Source of the DNA: Nodosilinea sp. WJT8-NPBG4
GTDB lineage: Bacteria > Cyanobacteriota > Cyanobacteriia > Phormidesmidales > Phormidesmidaceae
Direction: 5' to 3'
DNA length: 64,000 nt
Assembly (NCBI GenBank): GCA_019359285.1
Contig: JAHHHQ010000045.1
Coordinates: forward strand, 62,001 to 126,000
Shown here: positions 9,743 to 18,540 of the stretch, one piece after another
Layout: every line of letters starts with the position of its first letter
Numbering within the stretch: the stretch's first letter is position 1
Notes under the pieces: generated by a model
Told to the model about the DNA's origin: nothing
Seen by the model: only the letters and a program-made list of their open reading frames with translations
Database searches by the model: none
Position numbers and translations under genes: made by a program

Positions 9743-11014
9743 TCAGCTCGTCAAGTGCAAGCCTTTGCTGTGCAAACTTTGCTCTATCTGTTGCATATCT
9801 TGCAAGCTTTTTCCTGTTGCAATGCCGTAGATTTCGGTATAAATTTTGCCGTATTTCACCTTCTCTAACGCTGACAAGATGAGAAAATCCTTGCGCTCTA
9901 GCTCTGACTTCAGCGTAAGCAAAATCGAATCAAGCGTTCCTTCCATCCGATAATCGCTCGAATATTTTGCGATCGCCTTATCGTACTTTAGTAACAAATG
10001 ACGCTGAAGACAAAGTGGCGTGGAGCCGTTAATGCGAAAATTAGCATCGATCGCATAAAGTCTTCCATCCCTATCTTCCAGAACATCAAAACCAATAATA
10101 CCGAAATATCCTTGCTGATGGGCATACTGTCCGATCGCCGAAATCATGTGCAAGAATTTACTCAAATCATCTGTGTAGTCGACCAACCCACCCAAATAAT
10201 TCCCTTCGGGGCTTACTAGCTGCTGTGTTACACCAATTAGAGTTATTTCTCCAGATTTATTAATATAAAACTGCACACAGTAGTTGCCAACTTCATGTTT
10301 AACAAAGTCCGAAACAATAATGGTTTCTAGTAAATTTATCTTCAGATACTTTTTAAGTTCTTCTAGGCAGTAGTTAAGATCACTGCTACTGCGGATGATA
10401 TAGGTGCCCTCGCCAGAAAGACCATGTGATGTCTTAATTAGGTAGGGGTACTCTGATGGAAGTTGAATTTGACTTAAATCAACCTGATTTAAATCATAGA
10501 TTTGATAAATGGGGCAAAGCACTCCTAACTTGTCAAGGGTAGCTTTGCTCAACAAACGATAATGCGTATCGGGATCGACGGCATGCTTTTCGGGTAGTAA
10601 TCGATCGAATGGGAAAAGCGTAATCGCTTGGCTGAGGTGGCTGCTCTGGTTGAAATCATCTAGATACGTTGAGCAATCCAGCATCTCTAGTTGTCGGTCG
10701 CGAAAGCCAAAATGCTCCTGCCAATATTGCATTAAGAGATTCTGCGGTGGGCTAATGACTACCCCAGGAAGCGTATCTCCCAGTACAGCTAGATTTTTCC
10801 AGGGTTCTTTCTGGCAAATCTTGTCAAACGATGTTTTAGTGGCTTCACCGCTGCCATCTTGCAGGAAATACTTCTGGACGTTGGGATAAGCCGCCCATTT
10901 TGCAGTTGCAGGATAGTTTAAGATCAAGGCACATGATTCATTTTCAATATCCTGAGCGAAAAGATCAGAAAAAGAATTGCCTTGAAAGAATTTCAAGTCA
11001 GTTTGAGAAAACAT
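9743..11014 (-). CDS. ATP-grasp domain ligase, substrate unknown
   Basis: 423 residues. The central and C-terminal parts carry an ATP-grasp fold: lysine in YLIKTSHGLSGEGTYII (K194, glycine-rich loop about 199-203), second nucleotide-binding strand IIVSDFVKHEVG, and the metal-binding end FDVLEDRDGRLYAIDANFRING (acidic residue about 310, N325 and R327). The N-terminal 150 residues are unlike classical carboxylase or D-Ala ligase domains. These ligases join a carboxylate to an amine through an acyl-phosphate; the C-terminal motif recalls peptide ligases of the PGM1/BtrJ kind, which is a tentative comparison. The gene begins 24 bases after the isoaspartyl peptidase stop, so the two probably form one operon. 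Base composition is clearly more AT-rich than the flanks, suggesting transfer. Confidence 0.8.
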   Translation of the reverse strand: MFSQTDLKFFQGNSFSDLFAQDIENESCALILNYPATAKWAAYPNVQKYFLQDGSGEATKTSFDKICQKEPWKNLAVLGDTLPGVVISPPQNLLMQYWQEHFGFRDRQLEMLDCSTYLDDFNQSSHLSQAITLFPFDRLLPEKHAVDPDTHYRLLSKATLDKLGVLCPIYQIYDLNQVDLSQIQLPSEYPYLIKTSHGLSGEGTYIIRSSSDLNYCLEELKKYLKINLLETIIVSDFVKHEVGNYCVQFYINKSGEITLIGVTQQLVSPEGNYLGGLVDYTDDLSKFLHMISAIGQYAHQQGYFGIIGFDVLEDRDGRLYAIDANFRINGSTPLCLQRHLLLKYDKAIAKYSSDYRMEGTLDSILLTLKSELERKDFLILSALEKVKYGKIYTEIYGIATGKSLQDMQQIEQSLHSKGLHLTS

Positions 11015-11038
11015 AGCAGTTTAAGCGATCGCAGATGA

Positions 11039-11926
11039 TTATTCCTTTTGGGTAAAAACGGCTGGCTGCTGCAAAGCTTCAGTCATGTAGGCAACCGCCA
11101 TATTGTCTGAGTTGTATGCCCAACCAATGCGCCCCTGACGATCAAGCAAAATACAGCCTGCCTCGCCCTTGACACGAGCTTTAAGGGTGTCGATCGCGTG
11201 TTGAGCTGCTTGGTCTGGATGAGCTTCTTCAGCTAAGGCATCGATTGCCGTCTTCGCAAGTACCACCGGAATAATTGATTCGCCATCCCCCGTAGTTGAG
11301 CAAGCTCCCAGTTGATTGTCCGCATATAAACCAGCGCCAACCAAAGCAGAATCGCCCACACGCCCTTGGGATTGACCAGTCGTACCACCTGTAGAAGTAC
11401 CCGCAACGAGATTACCGCTGCTGTCGAGTGCTACACAGCCCACCGTATTTGGACGATCTAAAACGTCAGCTTCTTCTTTCCATTCTTGATACTGTTCTTC
11501 GCTGACCAGGTCATCTTTATCACACACCTCTAGCCCATGCTCGAGGGCAAATCGTTCACCACTTTCAGCCACTAAGAATCGAGGCTTGTCTTCCATAATC
11601 TTGCGAGCAACGGAGATAGGATGACGAACTCCCTGCACGGCTGCAACGGCCCCCCAATCTAACGTTGCTCCATCCATCATGGCGGCATCGTCTTCAACTT
11701 CGCCTTCACTGTTCATGGTTGAACCGAAGCCTGCATTGAATGTTTGGTCAGACTCTAATACCTGAATAGCAGCTTCAACGGCTGCGGCTGCACTACCGCC
11801 ACTACGAAGTATATTCCACCCCGCCTCTGCTGCTGCTCGACATCCAGCGTGATTTGCCGCCAGCTTGTCTTCTGAAATGGTTTTAGCTCCACCGTGAACA
11901 ACGATAACTGGCTTAACCTGATTCAT
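11039..11926 (-). CDS. Isoaspartyl peptidase / plant-type L-asparaginase (Ntn hydrolase)
   Basis: 295 residues from the ATG at 11926, preceded by GGTGGG; TTG and GTG codons up to 12 bases upstream are possible starts. Hydrolyses beta-aspartyl dipeptides and asparagine after autocleavage. The family pattern is clear: VIVVHGGAKT at the start, FNAGFGSTMNSEG, the nucleophile threonine in PNTVGCVALDSSGN (about residue 161), GTSTGGTTGQSQGRVGDSALVG and ACSTTGDGE. The residue before the nucleophile is Asn rather than the frequent Gly. In cyanobacteria such enzymes split the beta-Asp-Arg product of cyanophycin breakdown; here the partner is an ATP-grasp ligase instead of a cyanophycinase, so the substrate may differ. 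Confidence 0.9.
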   Translation of the reverse strand: MNQVKPVIVVHGGAKTISEDKLAANHAGCRAAAEAGWNILRSGGSAAAAVEAAIQVLESDQTFNAGFGSTMNSEGEVEDDAAMMDGATLDWGAVAAVQGVRHPISVARKIMEDKPRFLVAESGERFALEHGLEVCDKDDLVSEEQYQEWKEEADVLDRPNTVGCVALDSSGNLVAGTSTGGTTGQSQGRVGDSALVGAGLYADNQLGACSTTGDGESIIPVVLAKTAIDALAEEAHPDQAAQHAIDTLKARVKGEAGCILLDRQGRIGWAYNSDNMAVAYMTEALQQPAVFTQKE

Positions 11927-12133
11927 TTTTCCCACCAATGATTAAAGGAGAGGATGACTACGAGCGCGGCGATAAAGCAATGAAAAATAATCGGTTTTGG
12001 CCGGTGATTTAGCAGAGCAAGCGATCGCTCAAACTCATTGATCTACAGCGTAATAGTCGCTTCTTCTAGAAGCCTCTATCTCAAGATTCATCGTAGGCAG
12101 CCCAAAGAATGGAAACAGAACTTAACAACCAAA

Positions 12134-12220
12134 ATGATTAATATTTCTCAAGTGAATTTGACTGAGTCTTTTTACGAAAGCCCAGACCATACACAACAGC
12201 TACAGTCCTTGGCTGCTTAG
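12134..12220 (+). CDS. Possible small peptide of 28 residues
   Basis: ATG at 12134 opens a frame ending LTESFYESPDHTQQLQSLAA before TAG. A longer version of 60 residues starts at 12038. No convincing ribosome site precedes the ATG. It is considered only because it lies beside an ATP-grasp ligase and a peptidase, a setting in which precursor peptides are sometimes found. It shows no graspetide core motif. Could easily be chance. Confidence 0.15.
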   Translation: MINISQVNLTESFYESPDHTQQLQSLAA

Positions 12221-12362
12221 AATCATCTGCCGCCAATTACATCAGAGCACACTCTTCTATTAAGCTGTTCGACCCGAGCGGTGACCCTACAAAACTCGAA
12301 AACTTCGAGGTTGATCAGAGCCTTGCGCAATTTTGATCAGCAGATTAGCCCAATGCTGGTAG

Positions 12363-12423
12363 GTTTTGTGGAATAGGCTCCTGCCTCCCTGACTGAACAG
12401 CCAAGACGCCTATCCCACAAAAC
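12363..12423. repeat. Long inverted repeat, 16-bp arms
   Basis: GTTTTGTGGAATAGGC at 12363-12378 and GCCTATCCCACAAAAC at 12408-12423 pair at 15 of 16 positions around a 29-base centre. It lies 76 bases beyond the ppsA stop. It may be a transcription terminator stem for ppsA without a clear T run, or a trace of a small mobile element. Confidence 0.6.
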
Positions 12424-12499
12424 TATGAACACCCGTGCAGCAATCCTTTAGGCTCAAACTTTCCAAATTTTGAAATATCTCTGGGGTCTATAGCCATTC

Positions 12500-14992
12500 T
12501 TAACCTATTTGCTGCTCCATGTCGGCAATCTCTAGGCGGGTTTTGATCACCGTGTCGGGGTTGAGGCTAATGGAGTCGATGCCCTGCTCCACCAAGAAGC
12601 GGGCAAACTCAGGGTAGTCGCTGGGGCCCTGACCACAGATACCGATTTTACGGCCGTGCTCCTTAGCGGTTTGAATCGCCATCTTCACCATGCGCTTGAC
12701 CCCAGTGCTGCGCTCGTCAAACAGGTGAGCCACCAGGGCTGAGTCGCGATCGATCCCTAGGGTAAGCTGAGTCAAATCGTTCGAGCCGATGGAAAAGCCG
12801 TCAAACACCTGGCTAAACTCGTCGGCCAGGATCACGTTATTCGGCAGTTCACACATCACGTAGATTTTCAGCTCATTTTCGCCGCGCACCAGGCCATGTT
12901 GAGCCATTTCTTCAAGCACGCGGCGGCCTTCGTCGGGGGTGCGACAGAATGGCACCATCAAAATCACGTTGGTGAGACCCATGTCGTCGCGCACCCGCTT
13001 GAGAGCCTGGCACTCAAGGGCGAAACCGTCGCGGTAGCGCTCGTCGTAGTAGCGAGAGGCACCGCGCCAGCCCAGCATCGGGTTCTCTTCGTCAGGTTCG
13101 AAGGTGCTGCCACCTAGAAGGTGGGCGTACTCGTTGCTCTTAAAGTCAGACAGTCGCACCACCACGGGTTTGGGATAAAAGGCAGCGGCTAAGGTACCGA
13201 CACCCTGGGCTAGCTTATCGGTGAAATAGTCGGGTTTGTGGTCGTAATGGACCGTCAACTGCTGAATTTCACGCTTCTCAGACCCGTTGGCGAGGCTGTC
13301 AAAGTTGAGCAGGGCCAGCGGGTGCACCTTGATGTGGTTGGCGATGATAAATTCCAGCCGGGCTAGACCAACACCGTCGTTGGGCAGAGCAGCCAGGGTA
13401 AAGGCCTTCTCGGGGTTGCCCACATTCATCATGATCTTGGTGCGAGTCTCAGGCAGGCTATCAAGCTTGGTAGTTTCGACCCTAAAGGGCAATTTGCCCC
13501 GGTAGATCAGCCCTTCTTCGCCCTCGGCGCAGGAAACAGTGACGAAGTCACCCATATTAAGCATCTGGGTAGCATTGTCACAGCCGACGATCGCCGGAAT
13601 GCCCAGCTCCCGCGCAATGATGGCGGCGTGGCAAGTGCGTCCGCCCTGGTCCGTGACGATCGCACTGGCCTGTTTCATGATCGGTTCCCAGTCGGGGTCG
13701 GTGCGAGCCGTAACCAGCACTTCCCCAGGACGGAACTCGGCAATTTGAGACACCTCCAAAATCACGCAGGCCTCGCCCTGGCCAATTAGATCGCCCACGG
13801 CGCGCCCTCGGGCCACCGGCTCCACACCCTCGGGCACGTCAAGAATGTACGATCGCAGCTCATTCTGCGATTTCTGCGATTGCACCGTTTCAGGCCGGGC
13901 CTGCACGATAAACAGCTCGCCCGTATGGCCATCTTTAGCCCACTCAATATCCATGGGGCTGTTGACGCCGCGCAGCTGGGTGTAGTGATCTTCGATGGTG
14001 CAGGCCCACTGGGCGAGCTGAAGAATATCGTCTTCCTCAATGGCAAAACGCTCCTGGTCGGCTAGAGGCACAGGCTCGTTGCGGGTGAGCTCGGAGCCGG
14101 TGGTGTTATAGACCATGCGCAGGGCTTTAGTGCCCAGGCGCTTGCTAAGAATAGGTTTGTGGCCAGATTTGAGAGTGGGCTTAAACACCACGTACTCGTC
14201 AGGGTTAACAGTGCCCTGCACCACGTTTTCGCCCAGGCCGTAGGCAGCGGTCAGCAGCACCGCGTTTTGGAAGCCAGTCTCGGTATCAATGGAGAACATC
14301 ACCCCCGAGGTGGCCAAATCTGAGCGCACCATGCGCTGAATGCACACCGCCAGTGCCACATCGAAGTGGTCAAAGTCTTTGGTGGTGCGATAGGAAATGG
14401 CGCGATCGGTAAACAGCGACGCGTAGCACTTCTTGCAGGCGATTAGCACCGCCTGGTCACCGTAGACGTTGAGGTAGGTTTCCTGCTGGCCCGCAAAGCT
14501 GGCGTCGGGCAGGTCTTCGGCGGTGGCGCTAGAGCGCACGGCTACATCAATCTCGGTGTAGGCGTGGTCTTGCAGGCAGGACTCATCACCAAAGCAAAGG
14601 CTTTGCCCGGCCTCATCGCACATTTGGTGGTAAGCCGTGAGAATGGCAATTTTCAGGTCGTCGGGGAAGGTGGCGTTGAGAATGAGCGATCGCGCCTTTC
14701 TGCCCCGTCGCCGCAGCTCAGTGACATCATTCACGTCAAAACCGCCTAGCACCTCACGCAGCTGGGCATCTAGCCCAGTTTTCTCAATGAAGTAGCGGTA
14801 AGCATAGGACGTGGTAGCAAACCCCGTTGGCACTCTCACGCCCTTAGGCGTCAACTGCTGAATCATTTCTCCGAGGGAAGCATTTTTGCCGCCCACGAGG
14901 TGCACATCCTCTAGCCGCACCTGGTCGAGCCAAAGCACCAATTGTTGATCACGCTGCACTAAGGACTGTTGAACTACAGACGTAGCTACCAT
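12500..14992 (-). CDS. ppsA: Phosphoenolpyruvate synthase
   Basis: Converts pyruvate, ATP and water to PEP, AMP and phosphate, a gluconeogenic step in the cytoplasm. The 830 residues show the three expected domains: N-terminal ATP-binding domain (VGGKNASLGEM, VRSSATAEDLPDASFAGQQ), the swivelling phosphohistidine domain with GGRTCHAAIIAREL (His about 455), and the C-terminal PEP/pyruvate barrel with the acid-base Cys in GICGQGPSD (about 786). This distinguishes it from pyruvate phosphate dikinase by its shorter N-terminal domain arrangement. Monocistronic, with about 290 bases of upstream DNA. Confidence 0.96.
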   Translation of the reverse strand: MVATSVVQQSLVQRDQQLVLWLDQVRLEDVHLVGGKNASLGEMIQQLTPKGVRVPTGFATTSYAYRYFIEKTGLDAQLREVLGGFDVNDVTELRRRGRKARSLILNATFPDDLKIAILTAYHQMCDEAGQSLCFGDESCLQDHAYTEIDVAVRSSATAEDLPDASFAGQQETYLNVYGDQAVLIACKKCYASLFTDRAISYRTTKDFDHFDVALAVCIQRMVRSDLATSGVMFSIDTETGFQNAVLLTAAYGLGENVVQGTVNPDEYVVFKPTLKSGHKPILSKRLGTKALRMVYNTTGSELTRNEPVPLADQERFAIEEDDILQLAQWACTIEDHYTQLRGVNSPMDIEWAKDGHTGELFIVQARPETVQSQKSQNELRSYILDVPEGVEPVARGRAVGDLIGQGEACVILEVSQIAEFRPGEVLVTARTDPDWEPIMKQASAIVTDQGGRTCHAAIIARELGIPAIVGCDNATQMLNMGDFVTVSCAEGEEGLIYRGKLPFRVETTKLDSLPETRTKIMMNVGNPEKAFTLAALPNDGVGLARLEFIIANHIKVHPLALLNFDSLANGSEKREIQQLTVHYDHKPDYFTDKLAQGVGTLAAAFYPKPVVVRLSDFKSNEYAHLLGGSTFEPDEENPMLGWRGASRYYDERYRDGFALECQALKRVRDDMGLTNVILMVPFCRTPDEGRRVLEEMAQHGLVRGENELKIYVMCELPNNVILADEFSQVFDGFSIGSNDLTQLTLGIDRDSALVAHLFDERSTGVKRMVKMAIQTAKEHGRKIGICGQGPSDYPEFARFLVEQGIDSISLNPDTVIKTRLEIADMEQQIG

Positions 14993-15279
14993 GTCGCCAC
15001 CTCAAAGAAGTACTCGCAAAGGCTGTGCGACCGAAACGCTCCATTCGTAAAGACTGCTGAGATTTTTAAATAGCTGGAGACCAGCGATTTTGCTTGGGAA
15101 AAGCTTCGCCAACGCGCCGCACATCTCCATGCTAAAAATCTGGGGATCAGCCCACAACCTTATCTAACTTTTCTTGTCTCTAACGCAATAGATGTATACA
15201 ACTCTGGCCGTGGCCCAGGGTCAGGCAGACCGTTGGCACCGCTGTTACAGTTAATCGTAACCCCAGCTACAGGCTAATT

Positions 15280-15492
15280 ATGGACAGTCGTGAGCTTGCC
15301 CAATTCATCGAAGCCAGAGATGGCATTTCTAAACCCTGGCTGTTAGTGCTGCTGCGCTTGAAAAAGCTGGAGGAGCGCAAAGACACCACTCCCTCTGATC
15401 TCTACATGGAAGAACTCCAGGCGCTGCACAAGGAGCTGATGGGCTTGGGAGAGTGGTGGGTTGGCAATGAAGATCAATTTTCTAACCCCTAA
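15280..15492 (+). CDS. Small conserved hypothetical protein
   Basis: 70 residues, acidic and helical, with many Leu and Glu (ELAQFIEARDGISKPWLLVLL, LKKLEERKD). ATG start with an AT-rich upstream region. No known domain was recognised. It does not sit in an operon; ppsA is divergent and a dispersed repeat separates it from the ABC permease. Confidence 0.65.
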   Translation: MDSRELAQFIEARDGISKPWLLVLLRLKKLEERKDTTPSDLYMEELQALHKELMGLGEWWVGNEDQFSNP

Positions 15493-15532
15493 GGAGTAGA
15501 GAGTTTTAGGTTTTGTAAGTCCTTCAAACTGG

Positions 15533-15634
15533 CTATGCCTACGCGGAGCGTCTCCAAAGGAGAATGATCAGTCGGGGATGAACGTCTTACGGTGAGAACT
15601 AAAAATTCAAAACTCAACATTCAAAACTCATCAG
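15533..15634. repeat. Dispersed intergenic repeats
   Basis: Two repeat types adjoin. First is a fragment of the cyanobacterial 'GCCTACGCGGAGCGTCTCC' type (about 15538-15556). Second is AAAAATTCAAAACTCAACATTCAAAACTCA (written here only as its features: alternating AAAACTCA units at 15600-15630), the same family seen as long inverted repeats near 36.3 kb and 39.2 kb. Confidence 0.55.
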
Positions 15635-15677
15635 CCCCCTACGCCTTAGACTGTTAAGAAGCGTTGCAAATGATGTC

Positions 15678-16505
15678 GTGTCCAATATTCTTTCCCGTCC
15701 GCGTCGGCGTCAGATCGAGGCCCTGCCCCTGCGAACCCTCTGGGGCGATACGCTCACCGTATTTTGGGGTGACTGGCTCGATTTGCGGGCGCGCATTCCC
15801 CAGGTGGCGGCATCGGGGCTGGTATCACCGCTGATCTATATTTTGGCCTTTGGCTTAGGCTTGGGCAGCGCTATCGACCAGGTGACCCCGCCCTCAGCAG
15901 GGGATAACTACTTAGAGTTTATTTTGCCGGGCATGGTGGCGCTGTCGTCGATGGTGATTAGCTTTGGTGGCACCACGTTTTCGATCTGCGGCGATCGCCT
16001 ATTCACTAAAACCTTTGAGGAAATGCTGCTCTACCCAGTGCATCCCTTAGCGCTGCACCTGGGCAAAATGCTGGCGGGCATTGTGCGCGGGATGATGACG
16101 GCGGGCTCGGTAATCTTGGTGGCGATTCTCTTCACTGGGCGGTTTTGGAGCTTTGTGAACCCGCTATTTTTGCTGCTGGTGGTGCTCAACTGCGCCGTGT
16201 TTGCCGGTCTGGGAGTCATTGTTGGGCTCAATGTAAAATCCCTCGAAAGCGTTGGGCTGTTCAACAACTTTTTGATTGTGCCGATGTCGTTTTTGGGCGG
16301 CACGTTTTTTGACCCCGGCACTCTGCCCGTGGCGCTGAAGGCAATTGTCTATCTACTGCCGCTGACCTACACAACGATTGGCCTGCGGGCAGCCGCCTAC
16401 AAGCCCCTGGGCGAATTTCCCTGGTACTCGATCCCCATTCTGCTAGCGGTGGCAGGGGTGCTGGCGGCGATCGGGGCGCGTCAGTTTTCCACCCAGCAAG
16501 ATTAG
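15678..16505 (+). CDS. ABC-2 type transporter permease
   Basis: 275 residues with about six membrane helices and the ABC2_membrane layout: cytoplasmic N-terminus (RTLWGDTLTVFWGDWLDLRAR), then the loop FEEMLLYPVHPLALHLGKMLAG, and the signature FLGGTFFDPGTLPVALKAIVYLLPLTYTTIGLRA near the C-terminus. Such permeases pair with a separate ATPase for polysaccharide, lipid or drug export. No ATPase gene lies next to it in the window. Start is GTG at 15678; an ATG at 15670 is in another frame. Six bases separate its stop from the GST start, so the two may be co-transcribed. Confidence 0.9.
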   Translation: MSNILSRPRRRQIEALPLRTLWGDTLTVFWGDWLDLRARIPQVAASGLVSPLIYILAFGLGLGSAIDQVTPPSAGDNYLEFILPGMVALSSMVISFGGTTFSICGDRLFTKTFEEMLLYPVHPLALHLGKMLAGIVRGMMTAGSVILVAILFTGRFWSFVNPLFLLLVVLNCAVFAGLGVIVGLNVKSLESVGLFNNFLIVPMSFLGGTFFDPGTLPVALKAIVYLLPLTYTTIGLRAAAYKPLGEFPWYSIPILLAVAGVLAAIGARQFSTQQD

Positions 16506-16510
16506 GCTTC

Positions 16511-17131
16511 ATGTATCGCCTCTACAACTACCCGCCCTCCGGCAACGGCTACAAGGTCAGACTGCTGTTGTCGCACCTGGGCATTCCCTTCGAGTATGTG
16601 ACACTGGATATTCTCAAGGGTGAGACTCGTACCCCCGAGTTTTTGGCCAAAAACCCCAACGGACGCATCCCAGTGCTGGAGATCGAGCCGGGGCAGCACC
16701 TGGCCGAGTCCAACGCCATTCTGTTTTATCTGGCGCAGGACACCCCTTTCTGGCCCACCGACCTACTGAGCCAGACTCAGGTCATGGGCTGGTTATTTTT
16801 TGAGCAGTACAGCCACGAACCCAACATTGCCACGCCACGGTTTTGGCTCTGCCACGTACCCAGGCTCAATGCCTATCAAGAGACTGCCCTGCCCTATAAG
16901 CAAGAGCAGGGCTATCAGGCACTGGCGGTGATGGAGCAGCACCTGGGGCAGCACACCTTTTTTGTAGACGAAAGTTATACCGTTGCCGACATAGCGCTCT
17001 ATGCCTACACCCACGTAGCCCATGAAGGCGGCTTTAAGCTAGATCGATTTCCCAATGTGCGGCGCTGGCTGGCACAAATTGCGGCCCAGCCTAACCACGT
17101 GCCCATCACACAAACGGCATTTGAGTTCTGA
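16511..17131 (+). CDS. Glutathione S-transferase family protein
   Basis: 206 residues with an N-terminal thioredoxin-like domain (YRLYNYPPSGNGYKVRLLLSHLG, NPNGRIPVLEIE, then ESNAILFYLA, the gamma-glutamyl binding motif) and a C-terminal helical domain (VDESYTVADIALYAYTHVA). The catalytic residue is probably the Ser near position 10. It presumably uses glutathione for conjugation or peroxide reduction; substrate unknown. Follows the ABC permease with 5 bases between. Confidence 0.92.
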   Translation: MYRLYNYPPSGNGYKVRLLLSHLGIPFEYVTLDILKGETRTPEFLAKNPNGRIPVLEIEPGQHLAESNAILFYLAQDTPFWPTDLLSQTQVMGWLFFEQYSHEPNIATPRFWLCHVPRLNAYQETALPYKQEQGYQALAVMEQHLGQHTFFVDESYTVADIALYAYTHVAHEGGFKLDRFPNVRRWLAQIAAQPNHVPITQTAFEF

Positions 17132-17278
17132 TCTCGGTAGTCGTAGCGCTGCTAATTGTGAAGGTTAGGGGCGTGCATGGAAAGTTTTCTGCTGGTGCTT
17201 TGGTCCTCAGACTCCGGACAAGGGCATTCTCAACATGAAGAAGGTGATGCATCTTCTTGCCTTTAGTGTTGTTTGCCA

Positions 17279-17950
17279 ATGCCGGGAATGCAACGAGCCG
17301 ACAGACGTACTTCATCCGACGATAATTCAATCCAGCACCCGCACATGAGACAGCCTGAGCCCGTGTCGTCAAAAGAGCTTAGGCAGCTTCTGACCAATAT
17401 TCGATCGCAACGGGATGAGGCGAAGGATCAGGTTGCCGAGAAAGCGCGACAGCTAGAGGAAAGCCAGACGCTTTACCGAGAGCAAGCGGAAAAGCTGCAA
17501 TCGACGATTGTTCTCTATCAGGAAACCCAAGAGCAGGCGAGCTCGTATCTGGCGCTTTATACTGAGGAGAAGGCCAGGAGCAGCGAGCTTGAGATCCAGC
17601 ACAATCAAGCCTCGCAGGAGTCCCAGAACTATCTGACGCTGTATAAGCAGATTGAGCAAGAGCTGAGAACCGAGCGGCGCTCTAAGGCAGGAATTAAAGG
17701 TTGGGAGACCCGGCGCAAGCGGGAAAATGAGCGCCTGAAGCAGGAAATTGGCGAAATGGCGATCGTCCTCCGCGAGTCGCTGACTAAGAAGGATCAGGCT
17801 ATTCAGAGCTTGGAAGATGTAGCAACTCGGATGGATCGAATTCAGAGACTGGTAGATTCAGTCGATGGTGAGGTGGCCAATAACCCAGTAGGAATGCTGC
17901 AAAAGCTTCAGCGAGTATGGGTTGCGGTTAGGGAAATCCTGGCGGAGTAA
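17279..17950 (+). CDS. Coiled-coil protein with LY repeats, function unknown
   Basis: About 223 residues from ATG 17279; a TTG at 17273 and an ATG at 17345 are alternative starts, and the first 23 residues are low-complexity. From about residue 35 the chain is a continuous helix rich in Glu, Gln and Arg. It holds a 14-residue repeat marked by leucine-tyrosine: TLYREQ, VLYQET, ALYTEE and, 28 residues on, TLYKQI. A basic patch follows (GIKGWETRRKRENERL), then a second helix. No catalytic motif. The next gene begins 14 bases after its stop, so they form a pair. Confidence 0.7.
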   Translation: MPGMQRADRRTSSDDNSIQHPHMRQPEPVSSKELRQLLTNIRSQRDEAKDQVAEKARQLEESQTLYREQAEKLQSTIVLYQETQEQASSYLALYTEEKARSSELEIQHNQASQESQNYLTLYKQIEQELRTERRSKAGIKGWETRRKRENERLKQEIGEMAIVLRESLTKKDQAIQSLEDVATRMDRIQRLVDSVDGEVANNPVGMLQKLQRVWVAVREILAE

Positions 17951-17964
17951 GGAACAGGTAATCC

Positions 17965-18468
17965 ATGAGCGACGACTCAGCTTCAATAATTTCGGCTTCA
18001 CAACCTGCGACTCTGGGCGATCGTCTGCGTAATATTGCCCAGGAGTTGCGGCAGGAAACAGATACGCAGATTAAAGCTACCTCCCGAATACTGGGTGCGG
18101 CGGCTCAAATGGCTCAGAACCACGATCAGCTGATTGGTGAGGTGGTGGAGATGGTCGAGGAAGATCTGCATGAAAGGGAGCAGAGCCAGGCCCCAGCCAC
18201 TTACGAACTACCAGATTTACAGAAGAAATTTAAGACCCTCAAAGCAGCTAAGGCTCATTTCGGGATTAAAGCAAATAGCTGGGATTCTCTGGCAACAAAA
18301 CTGAATGAGGCCAGCGAAATTCCTGACAGCAGCGAAACTTGGATTCCGAACACTACCCCCAGCCAAGTCTTGGATCGGCTCGATCGCATCGAGCTAGAGA
18401 TTAGGTCCCTTCAGGGAAGTATGGAGCAGGTGTTAGGACTGCTGCAGAAAATGATCAAGCAGAGCTAA
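17965..18468 (+). CDS. Helical protein, partner of the LY-repeat gene
   Basis: 167 residues, ATG start with AAGGAA upstream. N-terminal helix (GDRLRNIAQELRQETD), a middle segment KAAKAHFGIKANSWDSLATKLNE that looks like a small folded helical unit, and a C-terminal coiled coil (DRLDRIELEIRSLQGSMEQVLGLL). Nothing recognisable as an enzyme. Organisation suggests a complex with the upstream coiled-coil protein; this is inference from proximity and shared helical nature. Confidence 0.65.
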   Translation: MSDDSASIISASQPATLGDRLRNIAQELRQETDTQIKATSRILGAAAQMAQNHDQLIGEVVEMVEEDLHEREQSQAPATYELPDLQKKFKTLKAAKAHFGIKANSWDSLATKLNEASEIPDSSETWIPNTTPSQVLDRLDRIELEIRSLQGSMEQVLGLLQKMIKQS

Positions 18469-18540
18469 GCGCCTCACATGAGTAATGTCTTGGCACAGCT
18501 GGGGCACAAAGTTATTTATCCAAGCCATTTACTTCTCTAG

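Larger units (their letters stand above)
11927..12499. other. AT-rich intergenic region of the island
   Basis: About 570 bases upstream of both the isoaspartyl peptidase operon (minus) and, on the other side, the 3' end of ppsA (minus). It contains one tiny plus-strand ORF (listed separately) and a long inverted repeat. No tRNA, transposase or attachment site could be seen. Confidence 0.5.
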
